Below, one piece after another: positions 55,077 to 63,894 of a stretch of DNA of 64,000 nt. Location: the NCBI GenBank assembly GCA_963825595.1, contig CAWGUE010000023.1:1-64000 (forward strand). The letters run 5' to 3'. The notes under the pieces are model-generated. The model saw only the letters and a list, made by a program, of their open reading frames with translations, searched no databases and was not told the DNA's origin. The translations under genes and the position numbers were made by a program. Position 1 is the stretch's first letter; every line of letters starts with the position of its first letter. This DNA is from JARFQH01 sp963825595 (GTDB lineage Bacteria; Desulfobacterota; Desulfobacteria; Desulfobacterales; SG8-13).

Positions 55077-55115
55077 AGGCCCTCGGTTGTCTATCGGCAG
55101 CCGGGGGTTTTTTAT
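55077..55115 (+). terminator. Rho-independent terminator
   Basis: The stem ccctcggttg/cagccggggg (two G-T pairs) with an 8-nt loop is followed by TTTTTTATT. It closes the short transcript carrying the 36-aa ORF. Confidence 0.85.
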
Positions 55116-55389
55116 TGACTACCAGAAAGGGTCATGATGAAGAAAGTGGGCCAGTTGGATCTGCGTCTCTTTAAGGACCCCACCGGTCGATATAAAACGA
55201 TAGATGGCGTCCTAACACCACTGGTTGGCGCGACCGATAGGTTGATCTGAAGGGGGTATTCAGTGTATAATGACCCAAATACCGGAAGACCGGCGGGGCG
55301 CGGCCGGGCCTTGACTTTCCTTTTTAGGGAACTCATATTCTTCATGTTTCCAAAAACGGACTCCCTACCAACCCGATAAGGAGAGAATC
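55116..55389. other. Intergenic region before the zinc-ribbon gene
   Basis: No gene supported; a 77-codon minus frame (55112-55345) has no ribosome site and starts inside the zinc-ribbon leader. A possible weak promoter (ttgact near 55313, atattc near 55337) may serve the gene at 55390. Confidence 0.3.
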
Positions 55390-55611
55390 ATGGCCTATAC
55401 ATGCAAAACTTGCGGTGCTGTTGCCGATACACCCGGTCATTTGTGCAACCCTTGTGATGACAAAGTCAATTGTAGTTTCTGCGGCGAACCAAAGGTTGAT
55501 GCCAAGCACGTTTGTAAAGACAAGCTTTCAGCCATGAAATATGTCTGCGGTGGATGCGGTCGTGTGGCCATGGAGGAAAAACACCTCTGCAGCCCGGAAA
55601 TAATCAAATGA
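55390..55611 (+). CDS. Small cysteine-rich zinc-ribbon protein
   Basis: A 73-residue protein with several zinc-knuckle pairs: YTCKTCGAVA, HLCNPC, CSFCGEP, HVCKD, YVCGGCGRVA and HLCSPE. The repeated C-x2-C ... H-x-C pattern suggests three small zinc-ribbon units. AAGGAGA 5 nt before the ATG supports the start. Its role is unknown; small ribbon proteins of this type recur in sulfate reducers, which is recollection, not a search result. Confidence 0.82.
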   Translation: MAYTCKTCGAVADTPGHLCNPCDDKVNCSFCGEPKVDAKHVCKDKLSAMKYVCGGCGRVAMEEKHLCSPEIIK

Positions 55612-55708
55612 TGTGATGGCAATGAGATTTGCCGTCATCGCCCAAGCGCCGTAGGCATATTCAACATCGACGGGAAGACGTTCACTGACCGATAAAGTTC
55701 AGACATAC

Positions 55709-57100
55709 GTGAAAGCGTTGGGGCTGACTAAACAACCGTTCGCGCCAGGTCCGGATCGGCAGTTCTATTTCGCATTCGACGCGCTGGAGCAACGTTTGAG
55801 TTTGTTGCGCGGGCTCATCGCCAGTCGGGATGTATTGGTCCTGGTCATCGGCGAGCGGGGCAGCGGTAAAACGACTCTACTCAAACGGTTTTTAGATGCC
55901 TGCCGATCGACATGGAAAGTATGCCATTTACGGATTAACGCTGTTGACTGCGAAAAATTGTCGACGGCCACCCCTCTCCACAACCACAGCGCCTATGTCT
56001 CCCAGGATAAAGACCACCGAACCGTAATGATCGACGATGCCCACGTCCTTGAATCTTCAGATCTGCAAATACTTTTGAGAAAGATGGCGGCAGCTGAGCA
56101 GCCCGGCAAAGTAAACCACTTGGTGCTTTTCGGTGAACATTCCCTGAGTGCCAACCTGGCAGCGATCGATAAGGCTATGGAGGGCACGACCGCGGTCAAC
56201 AGAATCTTCATGCCGGCCCTGACCCAGGCGGAAACCACAGCATACCTGCGCCACCGGTTCTCTATTGCCGGTGCTTCAAATTTGCGTCTCTTCAACAGAC
56301 GTGTAGCAAAAAGGATTCACCGTTCAACCGGCGGCCTGCCGGGTCAGATCAACACCGCAGCAGACATTTGGCTGCAGAAGCGCGAAAACAAGGTTCTACA
56401 TATCTCCTCCAGCTATAAACCGGCGCAGGGTAATCGGCTGCGACGGTTTCTAAGCGATGTCTCAGCCGCCGGCAAACTGCTGTCAGTGGGAACTCTGCTT
56501 CATCCGAATCGGTCAGATAACAGTTCCGAATCCCACAAATTGACGTCATCCCGACCGATGTCAAAGAACGGGATCAAAGCCGACCAGGGGGGACGCCGCC
56601 GGCAATTTGCTGGCGGACGCAAGGAATCGGCCCTGAACGTCGGTGATACCTTCCCTGCCCCCGAACAAGTTTCAACAGGGACGCGCGGAGCGCAAGGAGC
56701 ATTTATTAATCCGACGTCACCCGGTACGTTTCCGTCTGTTCCCATTGAGTCTGCGCCTCCTGGAAAAGCGGGTGCCGTAAAGCAAAATATCTACAGTGAG
56801 GATTGGCTGCTGTGTCAGGACCCCACGTGTTACACGATTCAAGTACTGGGTGTGAGATCAGAGAAAGCGGTCGCGGCGATCGTCAAATCCCATCGATTGC
56901 CCCCGCATCGGAAGATAGCGTGTTTTCGTACTTTATACAAAGGCGAAACAGCCTATCCGTTGCTTTGGGGCGTCTACCGAACTCAATCGGAAGCCAGTGC
57001 CGCGGTGGAAGAACTGCCTGCTAAACTCAAGGGATTTTTCCCCCTGATCCGCCGAATTTCAGCCATACAAAAAATCATCCGCACCAGCGGCTCGCCCTAA
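55709..57100 (+). CDS. ExeA-like AAA ATPase fused to a SPOR domain
   Basis: A 463-residue fusion. Residues 1-240 are an ExeA/GspA-type AAA ATPase: MKALGLTKQPFAPGPDRQFY, Walker A GERGSGKTTLLK near 49, VMIDDAHVL as Walker B and a final arginine-rich box. A Ser/Pro/Gly-rich linker of about 140 residues follows. The last 80 residues form a SPOR peptidoglycan-binding domain (CYTIQVLGVRSEKAVAAIVK ... YPLLWGVYRTQSEASAAVEE). DamX has a related AAA+SPOR layout. It starts at GTG 55709, and the AsmA-like gene begins 8 nt after its stop. No membrane segment is obvious, which is odd for a protein meant to reach the periplasm. Confidence 0.84.
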   Translation: MKALGLTKQPFAPGPDRQFYFAFDALEQRLSLLRGLIASRDVLVLVIGERGSGKTTLLKRFLDACRSTWKVCHLRINAVDCEKLSTATPLHNHSAYVSQDKDHRTVMIDDAHVLESSDLQILLRKMAAAEQPGKVNHLVLFGEHSLSANLAAIDKAMEGTTAVNRIFMPALTQAETTAYLRHRFSIAGASNLRLFNRRVAKRIHRSTGGLPGQINTAADIWLQKRENKVLHISSSYKPAQGNRLRRFLSDVSAAGKLLSVGTLLHPNRSDNSSESHKLTSSRPMSKNGIKADQGGRRRQFAGGRKESALNVGDTFPAPEQVSTGTRGAQGAFINPTSPGTFPSVPIESAPPGKAGAVKQNIYSEDWLLCQDPTCYTIQVLGVRSEKAVAAIVKSHRLPPHRKIACFRTLYKGETAYPLLWGVYRTQSEASAAVEELPAKLKGFFPLIRRISAIQKIIRTSGSP

Positions 57101-57108
57101 AGGCACTC

Positions 57109-59388
57109 ATGATTCCTTTCGACAAGATACGGGGCAGGTTGGTCGTTGGATTCGCGGTTGTTGGATTTTTTTTTGTGTTGATGATGCTGTTTGTCCCTCG
57201 CCTGGTCAATCTCGAAACAGTCAAAAAACGTATCATATCACACGTCTCTTCTACCACGGGCGGCGAACTCGTTTACCGACAGCTGGAGATGCGCTGGTTT
57301 CCGCAGCCGAGGGTCGTGATCCACACCGCCAGCTTGACCTTGCCGGGCAACCAGTATTTTTCACTCTTTTCACTAAAAATTTACCCGAAAATCCTTCCCC
57401 TGTTAATCGGCCGGGTGCAACTTAAAAGAATCGAGGCCGTTGAACCCCAAATCCGGTTCAGACCGCTGCACGAGAACCAATCTGAATCCATTGAAAATAA
57501 AGGACAGGGGAGCATTCAGCGTCTCATGGATCGCGTGATCGGCATCCTGGCTGAACCGATCATGCTGGATCCGGATCTGGTCTACATTGTTCATAACGGC
57601 AGTATTGACGTTCTCACTGCGGCACCCATCGATCTCAAATTCAGAAATGTCAACGCTCATCTGCGCTATACAAACAACAGATTACGACTGAAAATTTCCT
57701 GCGAATCGAATATCGGCAAGGAAATCGTTATGTCAGCCTGGGCCCGACCGGATAGACAGTTCGGAAAAGGCCGACTCCACATTAGACAGTTCCACCCCCA
57801 CCTGCTGACAAGGGTCTTTTTGCCGGAGCCCCCATTTCAGGCGACCGATTCAGCAATGAATCTGGAAGTTGGTTTCCAGGCCGATTCGTCCCGCCACGTG
57901 CAGGCCGATTTGAAACTCTCGGGAATCTTGTTTCGGATGGAAAACAACGATGACGTCGCGGAAATAGATGGGGGAACAGCCCGCGTTGCAATCAGGGCGA
58001 CGCCCCAGAACACGACCGTCTCGTTGTCCGAATTTCTGTTCGATACTCCTCGAATGGACGTCTCCGGCCATCTGTTTATCGACCACGCGCGGCCCGCAGT
58101 CGGACTCGAGCTCTCGGGCATCGATATACACATAGATGCGCTTCGGAAAGTCGCACGGATTATGGCGGGGGGCAACCGCAGCATTCAGAATGTCTTCGGG
58201 ATCATCACGGGGGGACGGATACCGATCGTTACTGTCAGCGGCCGCGGCCGGTCGCTGGCAGACCTGGGCCGAATTGAAAACGTCACCGTGAAGGGCGCCA
58301 TGGCCGAAGGTCGGATCAGCATACCGGGTCCTGATCTGCACCTGCAGAATGTCAGGGGCAATGCCACCATCAGCGAAGGTATGCTGCGGTGCGACCAGGT
58401 GCAGGCGCAACTTGACGATTCGCACGGGACCAACGGTGAAATGACGCTCGGATTGCTCGGGCCAGCGTCTCCGTTTCACCTGGAAATCGACACCCTCGCG
58501 GATGTCGCTCAACTGCAACGGGTCCTGGTCCGCCTGGTAAACCATGAAAAGTTCCGGGAGGAACTTACGCGTATCACCCGGGTGACGGGAAAGGCACAGG
58601 GCCGCTTGATCATCGGTGATCTTTTGGATTCTCTCCATATTTCGGCCAAAGTCTCTGATGCACACATTCAGGCCGATTATGACCGGATTGCCCTGCCGAT
58701 AGAAATCAGCGGCGGAACCTATGAACTCACCCGCAACAGCTTTACTGCCGGAAATTTCGACGCAAAAATCGGAAAATCTTCCTTTACCGGCATCTCCGGT
58801 GAATGGGGATGGGATCCTGATTCGCGTTTCAGGGTCGCTGCGAAGAAATCACGCATCGAACTGGATGAACTGTACCCCTGGCTTACGAGGTTCGAACGTC
58901 TCGAAAAACCGCTCCGGACTGTCCGGGTAACGCAAGGCACGGCAGAGCTTGCGACACTCACTGTAACAAACGGCGATGCTGAATCGCCGGAATATCGTTT
59001 CAATGTTGCCGGAATCGTATCGCAGGCCCGCATCGAGGATAGCCTCACGCCGGCTGCATTAAGCCTAAACATTCCGAAAGTCGAATTTACCGCCCGGTCG
59101 AACACCGCCAACAAAGTGGAGATCGACCTCACAGGCAAGCAGATCAGGTGGGGGCAGAGCCGGTTGGATGTCACCGGAACGACGCAGTTGGCAGACGGTT
59201 ACATGCATCTCGATCTCGATGTCAGTGCCGATCAGTTGACATGGACTCAACTCAATGCCATCGGCCGCAACCGGAGAATGTCCGCACCGCCGGAGAAGCT
59301 TATGGGGCCGACATCTCCAGGGAGGCATTCGGATCGACACCGCCGCCTTTTCCTATGGCGCCTGGGCTTGGCAATCCGTGGTGGCTGA
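57109..59388 (+). CDS. AsmA-like outer-membrane assembly/transport protein (frameshifted)
   Basis: A 759-codon frame with one N-terminal membrane segment (LVVGFAVVGFFFVLMMLFVP) and a long beta-rich repeat body typical of AsmA/DUF3971 bridge proteins (TSSTGGELVYRQLEMRWFPQ region, then repeated strands such as VTVKGAMAEGRISIPGPDLH). Its natural end is lost: from about 59300 the frame carries low-quality residues (KLMGPTSPGRHSDRH) and stops, while the expected continuation starts in the +1 frame (GGIRIDTAAFSYGAWAW). AsmA-like proteins bridge the periplasm and are linked to lipid transport. It lies 8 nt after the SPOR-ATPase gene. Confidence 0.84.
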   Translation: MIPFDKIRGRLVVGFAVVGFFFVLMMLFVPRLVNLETVKKRIISHVSSTTGGELVYRQLEMRWFPQPRVVIHTASLTLPGNQYFSLFSLKIYPKILPLLIGRVQLKRIEAVEPQIRFRPLHENQSESIENKGQGSIQRLMDRVIGILAEPIMLDPDLVYIVHNGSIDVLTAAPIDLKFRNVNAHLRYTNNRLRLKISCESNIGKEIVMSAWARPDRQFGKGRLHIRQFHPHLLTRVFLPEPPFQATDSAMNLEVGFQADSSRHVQADLKLSGILFRMENNDDVAEIDGGTARVAIRATPQNTTVSLSEFLFDTPRMDVSGHLFIDHARPAVGLELSGIDIHIDALRKVARIMAGGNRSIQNVFGIITGGRIPIVTVSGRGRSLADLGRIENVTVKGAMAEGRISIPGPDLHLQNVRGNATISEGMLRCDQVQAQLDDSHGTNGEMTLGLLGPASPFHLEIDTLADVAQLQRVLVRLVNHEKFREELTRITRVTGKAQGRLIIGDLLDSLHISAKVSDAHIQADYDRIALPIEISGGTYELTRNSFTAGNFDAKIGKSSFTGISGEWGWDPDSRFRVAAKKSRIELDELYPWLTRFERLEKPLRTVRVTQGTAELATLTVTNGDAESPEYRFNVAGIVSQARIEDSLTPAALSLNIPKVEFTARSNTANKVEIDLTGKQIRWGQSRLDVTGTTQLADGYMHLDLDVSADQLTWTQLNAIGRNRRMSAPPEKLMGPTSPGRHSDRHRRLFLWRLGLAIRGG

Positions 59389-60094
59389 GGTTCGATTTGC
59401 CCCCGTCTCCACCACCATCACCATCCTGCGGGCCGAACTGTGCGGTATCCCCTTCCCGGGTGAAATCCGGATTACGCCCCGCGGTGTGGCGTTCGACTTC
59501 GCGCCCTTGGCCGGCGATAAAGACCTGGAACCGGCTTTTGCCTGCTTATGGAATCGGGATGGGATGGTTACTGGCAGGTACAGCCTTTCCGGCAGCCTGA
59601 CCAGCGAAACAACTGAACCGGAGCCGATCCGATCGTTAAAAGGCAACCTCGATTTGAAGGCGCATTCCGGACGAATTTACCGCTATGGCATTCTATCCAA
59701 AGTTCTGGCTCTGCTCAACCTGACGGAAATTTTCAGAGGCAAACTACCAGATATCGTCAAAAGTGGATTCGCTTACGAAACCATCAAAGCCCGCGGTGAA
59801 TTCGAGGGTGGTAAATTCATACTGAAAGATGGCATCATCAATGGCGCGTCAATGACGATTGTCTATCGGGGCACCTTCAACCTGGTAGACGAAACCCTGA
59901 ATATGAGCATCCTGGTCGCACCGTTTAAAACCATTGACAACATAATCAGGAACATTCCGTTGGTTAACAATTTTCTGGGGGGCCGGTCGATTTCAATTCC
60001 CTTTGTGGTGACCGGCAAATGGTCGGACTACACGGTGATACCGCTGTCAACAACCGCCACAGCCCGCAATGCTCCCCTGACCATTGAAAATTAA
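59255..60094 (+). CDS. AsmA-like protein, C-terminal part (frameshifted)
   Basis: About 265 residues after the frame change. ILSKVLALLNLTEIFRGKLP, FEGGKFILKDGIINGASMTI and IPLVNNFLGGRSISIPFVVT are the standard C-terminal AsmA_2/DUF3971 end. Joined to the preceding frame the protein would be about 1000 residues. A single extra base (or two missing) in 59295-59335, near a GGGG run, explains the break. The first residues of this frame are not part of the real protein. Its stop codon overlaps the murJ stop codon on the other strand. Confidence 0.82.
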   Translation: MPSAATGECPHRRRSLWGRHLQGGIRIDTAAFSYGAWAWQSVVAEVRFAPVSTTITILRAELCGIPFPGEIRITPRGVAFDFAPLAGDKDLEPAFACLWNRDGMVTGRYSLSGSLTSETTEPEPIRSLKGNLDLKAHSGRIYRYGILSKVLALLNLTEIFRGKLPDIVKSGFAYETIKARGEFEGGKFILKDGIINGASMTIVYRGTFNLVDETLNMSILVAPFKTIDNIIRNIPLVNNFLGGRSISIPFVVTGKWSDYTVIPLSTTATARNAPLTIEN

Positions 60095-61671
60095 TTTCCG
60101 GCTGGTCGTCGACGGATTTTCTGTAACAGTTTGCGAGACAGATCATCGATCTCCTTTATGCCAAACACGCGCCCACTGTAAACCAGAGCGGCCGCAAATA
60201 CCGCTCCGATGATGAGGAAGACGCACAAACTGCCTGCGTGGGTCGTGGTATCGATACCCCGCAGCAACCATCGCCTCAAATATTCCAAACCGACCCCCAG
60301 TGCGCCGCTCAGTAAAATTATTTGAAAATAGAAGCAGTAAACCCTGCGATTGCCGCGGTTGCGGCTTCTGTGGTTCCACAAGGCATATAAGGTTCCAACC
60401 TGAATCATGGTGGAAAGCGAGACAGCCAGACCGATACCACCGGCGCCCATGATCCGCATTCCGTACCAATAAATCGGTAGGCTGAAAAGGACGGCGATCG
60501 TTCCAAAAATTGCCGGGAACCATGTGTTTTGTGCCGCATAGTACCCCCGGACAACAATGGTGTAGGCCGACAGCGCAAACGCTCCCGGAAGAAGAAAAAT
60601 AAGGATATGGGCCGTCATGGCGGTTGCATCCGCGTCAAATCGACCTCGTTCGAAAAGAATCTGGACAATTTCGTGCCGGGTGACCATACAGACAGCCGAA
60701 ACAGGAATTGCCAGAGCCAGGTATCTCAGAGCGCCATTCAGGAGAGTGTTCATTTCTTTAATTTTGTTCTCGGCAATCAGTCGGGCCATAAACGGATACG
60801 AGGCAACACCCACCGCTTGACCGAACAAGCCCACCGGAATGAGAAGAATCGTGCGCGCGTAATTAAGCCCGGCAACACTCCCTGGCGCCAGGTAAGTACC
60901 AAAGAAACGGATAAAAATTTCCATTGAGAACATCATCGTCAGACCTGCCATAAGCGGCAGGGTAAGATAAATGTATTTTCTGAGATCCGGATGCGTCAGA
61001 TTGAACCGCGGCCGATAGGTCATGCCCACCCTGCGGGCACCCCACCATTGCAGAGCGAAGTTACCTACGAAGGCCCCAGCCAGTACTCCCCACGAAAAAC
61101 CTTCCATCCCGAGTTTCGGGCCCATAAGGAAACCGCAGAGAATGATCCCGATGTTATAAAAAATCGGGGCCAAGGCAGGAATGGCGAACTTTTCCTTGGC
61201 AAACTGGACGGCCATCAACAGGCCACCGGTGAAAAAGAAAAACTGGCCCGGAATGATGATGCGGGTCATTCTGATCACCTGTTCTCTGAACACGGCGTCG
61301 GAGCGACCACGGGCGACCAGATCGACGATTTCCGAGGTAAATAGAACGGAGACCAGAATGAGAATGAGGAGTCCCGTTCCGACAACAGTCAAAATAATCG
61401 AAAAAACCCGCCATCCTTCGGTTTCGTTATCGCTCGCAAGGTAAGCCGAAAAGATGGGGATAAATGTGACCGACAAAAAGCCGCTGGCCACAATATGGTT
61501 TAAGATCTCGGGGATGAAGAAGGAGAGCTGGTATGCATCCACCGCACCGCTTGCCCCACCACTGAAAGCAATAACCATCTCCCGGCCGAGTCCAATGATA
61601 CGGCTCAACAAAACGGAGCTCATCATAATGACCGAGGCAATACCGACCCTTTTTTGAATCGACTGAGACAT
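60091..61671 (-). CDS. murJ: Lipid II flippase MurJ
   Basis: A 526-residue polytopic membrane protein of the MOP superfamily with about 14 hydrophobic segments. The MurJ signature runs from GIASVIMMSSVLLSRIIGLG through FFIPEILNHIVASGFLSVTF and NRPRFNLTHPD-like residues (YRPRFNLTHPDLRKYI). Conserved Arg residues in helices 1 and 2 are present. It flips lipid-linked peptidoglycan precursor. It is convergent with the AsmA-like gene; stop codons overlap by 4 nt. Confidence 0.95.
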   Translation of the reverse strand: MSQSIQKRVGIASVIMMSSVLLSRIIGLGREMVIAFSGGASGAVDAYQLSFFIPEILNHIVASGFLSVTFIPIFSAYLASDNETEGWRVFSIILTVVGTGLLILILVSVLFTSEIVDLVARGRSDAVFREQVIRMTRIIIPGQFFFFTGGLLMAVQFAKEKFAIPALAPIFYNIGIILCGFLMGPKLGMEGFSWGVLAGAFVGNFALQWWGARRVGMTYRPRFNLTHPDLRKYIYLTLPLMAGLTMMFSMEIFIRFFGTYLAPGSVAGLNYARTILLIPVGLFGQAVGVASYPFMARLIAENKIKEMNTLLNGALRYLALAIPVSAVCMVTRHEIVQILFERGRFDADATAMTAHILIFLLPGAFALSAYTIVVRGYYAAQNTWFPAIFGTIAVLFSLPIYWYGMRIMGAGGIGLAVSLSTMIQVGTLYALWNHRSRNRGNRRVYCFYFQIILLSGALGVGLEYLRRWLLRGIDTTTHAGSLCVFLIIGAVFAAALVYSGRVFGIKEIDDLSRKLLQKIRRRPAGN

Positions 61672-61888
61672 CGATTATTTTATGCTTTCCCCAGGATGTC
61701 CTTAGAAGCGATCTCGAAATGAGGATTTTCGGTCACGATCAAGGCCAGACCGAGGATCCCCGCTGTGCGGGATTCCCCGCCTGATCGATTCTTCTTTGTG
61801 GGTCGTAACCCGCAGGCAAACTCACGTATGTCCGCAGAGGCGCGGGAAGGGACCTGCGCCCCTGCCAAAGACCAGGTCTCAACGCCGA

Positions 61889-61968
61889 GACTTGTCCGCC
61901 CGCCTGAGGCGGGTAAACCTCCGGAGGGTTTATCCGCCTTCGGAGGATTCAGGCGGATCGGGCGAAAA
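61889..61968. repeat. GC-rich dispersed palindromic repeat
   Basis: ccgcctga...tcaggcgg flanks taaacctccggagggttta and tccgccttcggagga, several nested hairpins in 80 bp. Part of it matches 21486-21526. The 720-base gap 61672-62393 shows no gene: a plus frame at 61765-62076 is the repeat in translation and a minus frame at 61680-61868 lacks support. A second hairpin (cccccc/gggggg inside ctcgg/ccgag) lies at 62258-62307. Confidence 0.6.
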
Positions 61969-62393
61969 GACTTTATTAAGATGGCCTATAGAAATAATAT
62001 GCAGCAGTTGGGTGGTCGTTTCCCCAGGCCCAGACAAGCGATCAACAGCGGTTCGCATGGTAAACGAACCGCGTGATCCGACGGAATGCTCAGCTGAAAA
62101 TATTAGCAGATCGCCGCATAAAAGGCAAAACTTCCGACATTCACGCTGTATAGATAGCCCCGGATTCAGCGATGGAATTCAATAATTTCTTTCACGCGCT
62201 CCTTGGCACAGGGTTGCCACATTGCCTTTACTGCCGAATATCACCCCTACATTTTTAAAATAATCCTCGGCCCCCCTGCCTTGTGGGGGGGCATCGAATT
62301 TCGGAAGCCCCCCGAGAGCTCATCTAAAAAATATTTCTTAACACTGGAAAAAATGGTAAAGAAACGAAAACGCTAAACACATAAAATCAGCCC

Positions 62394-63530
62394 ATGGAAA
62401 ACGACAGTAGCCGGTCGGTCGGACCGCAGCGAAATAAAGGTATATTTCAATTCATTCGCGATTGGATGAACCACCATTTTTCCGATCCGCAAATTCTGAT
62501 TCTCAGCTTCCTGCTGGTGATCGGATTCATTGTCATATTCATGCTTGGCGGTATGCTGATACCGGTATTCGCAAGCCTTGTTATCGCCTACCTGCTCGAT
62601 GGTATTGTCGGCCGCCTGGCATTTCTTAAAGTACCGCGTATCGCTGCAGTGCTGATCGTTTTCCTGTTTTTCTTGGCCAGCCTGATCATGTTGACTATCG
62701 GACTGCTGCCGCTTCTGTCCCAACAAATTGCCCAGCTGGTCCAACAGTTCCCGTCAATGCTCTCAGCCGGCCAAAAAGAACTGTTACGTCTGCCCGAGCG
62801 CTACCCCGGATTCATCTCGGAGGCGCAGATCAAATATGTTATGGAATTTGTCAATGCCGAACTCACCACCCTTATGAAGCGGATTCTAACGCTCTCTGTC
62901 GCCTCTGTGCGCGGATTCATATGGGTTCTGGTCTATCTGGTCCTTGTGCCCCTGATGGTATTCTTTCTGCTGAAGGACAAAAATAAAATCCTCGCTTGGA
63001 CCACCAATTTATTGCCGGACGATCGCGGACTCGCAACCGAAGTTTGGCGGGAAGTCAACCAGCAGACCGGCAACTACGTCCGCGGAAAAATATGGGAAAT
63101 ACTCATTATCTGGGGCGCCAGTTACCTGACTTTCAAGTTTCTGGGAATGAATTTTTCGATGGTTCTGTCGCTTATGGTCGGTTTGTCGGTTCTGGTTCCC
63201 TATGTCGGCGTTACGGTCATCTTTCTGCCGGTCGCCCTGTTTGCATATTTTCAGTGGGGTTTGACTACCGATTTCTTCTATGCCCTGATTGCTTATTCTG
63301 TCATCCAGTTGCTCGATGGGAATTTGTTGGCGCCTTTGCTCCTCTCCGAAGTGGTCAACCTCCATCCGGTTGCCATTGTTGTTGCCGTTTTGCTCTTCGG
63401 TGGATTATGGGGTATCTGGGGACTGTTTTTCGCCATACCGCTGGCCACATTAGCGCATGCGGTCCTGAAAGCCATGCTCAAGGGAAACAACATCGAAAAA
63501 TTGGTCGGCGAGACTGTCAAAAATAATTGA
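62394..63530 (+). CDS. AI-2E/PerM-family transporter
   Basis: A 378-residue membrane protein of the AI-2E transporter family (PerM/TqsA). It has about eight hydrophobic segments, the QLLDGNLLAPLLLSEVVNLH motif near 310, GLFFAIPLATLAHAVLKAML close to the end and the large hydrophilic loop after segment three (QQIAQLVQQFPSMLSAGQKE). Members export autoinducer-2, ions or organic solutes; substrate not known. The ATG at 62394 lacks a clear ribosome site. Confidence 0.9.
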   Translation: MENDSSRSVGPQRNKGIFQFIRDWMNHHFSDPQILILSFLLVIGFIVIFMLGGMLIPVFASLVIAYLLDGIVGRLAFLKVPRIAAVLIVFLFFLASLIMLTIGLLPLLSQQIAQLVQQFPSMLSAGQKELLRLPERYPGFISEAQIKYVMEFVNAELTTLMKRILTLSVASVRGFIWVLVYLVLVPLMVFFLLKDKNKILAWTTNLLPDDRGLATEVWREVNQQTGNYVRGKIWEILIIWGASYLTFKFLGMNFSMVLSLMVGLSVLVPYVGVTVIFLPVALFAYFQWGLTTDFFYALIAYSVIQLLDGNLLAPLLLSEVVNLHPVAIVVAVLLFGGLWGIWGLFFAIPLATLAHAVLKAMLKGNNIEKLVGETVKNN

Positions 63531-63894
63531 CGCCATTCTGCCGTGTGTCGATCCGGACGACCAAACGGGCTCGGGATCTGCCAATATTAACCCCATGAAC
63601 ATTGCATTCGGCAAAAGGGATCGTTATAGTAGGATTTAAATCATTGGCCTCATTGGCAAACATGTTATGGGTGGTTTCAGTTTCACCACATCTCCTCCGC
63701 GCCGCATTGAATCGCCCTTTTGAGAATAGACCATTTAAGGCTTGGGAGGCGAGCTCTGACCCCGGAGCGATTTTTGGATTTGCAACCACCTCCGGTGAGT
63801 GTCGAACGGGATTCGTATCACTGACTCATAATTCGTAATTTTCTCTGCAGCATGCGTACATTTAGACAGCTGGTTCAGGAGATGGAGGGTCACA
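63531..63894. other. Intergenic region, nothing recognised
   Basis: No coding frame has a ribosome site or family motif; no repeat or clear terminator seen apart from weak secondary structure. It separates the AI-2E transporter gene from the partial gene at the right edge. Confidence 0.3.

Noticed and set aside
55112..55345. 77-codon minus frame
   Set aside because: Overlaps the terminator, no ribosome site, composition unlike coding.
61680..61868. 62-codon minus frame before murJ, ending RTAGILGLALIVTENPHF and on
   Set aside because: Its first part translates a GC-rich repeat and no start signal is seen; the tail could be a gene remnant but I cannot name a family.
61765..62076. 103-codon plus frame
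   Set aside because: Translation of the dispersed GC-rich repeat (LVRPPEAGKPPEGLSAFGG pattern), not a protein.
63602..63838. 78-codon plus frame near the right edge
   Set aside because: No ribosome site or motif; next gene begins later with a strong site.
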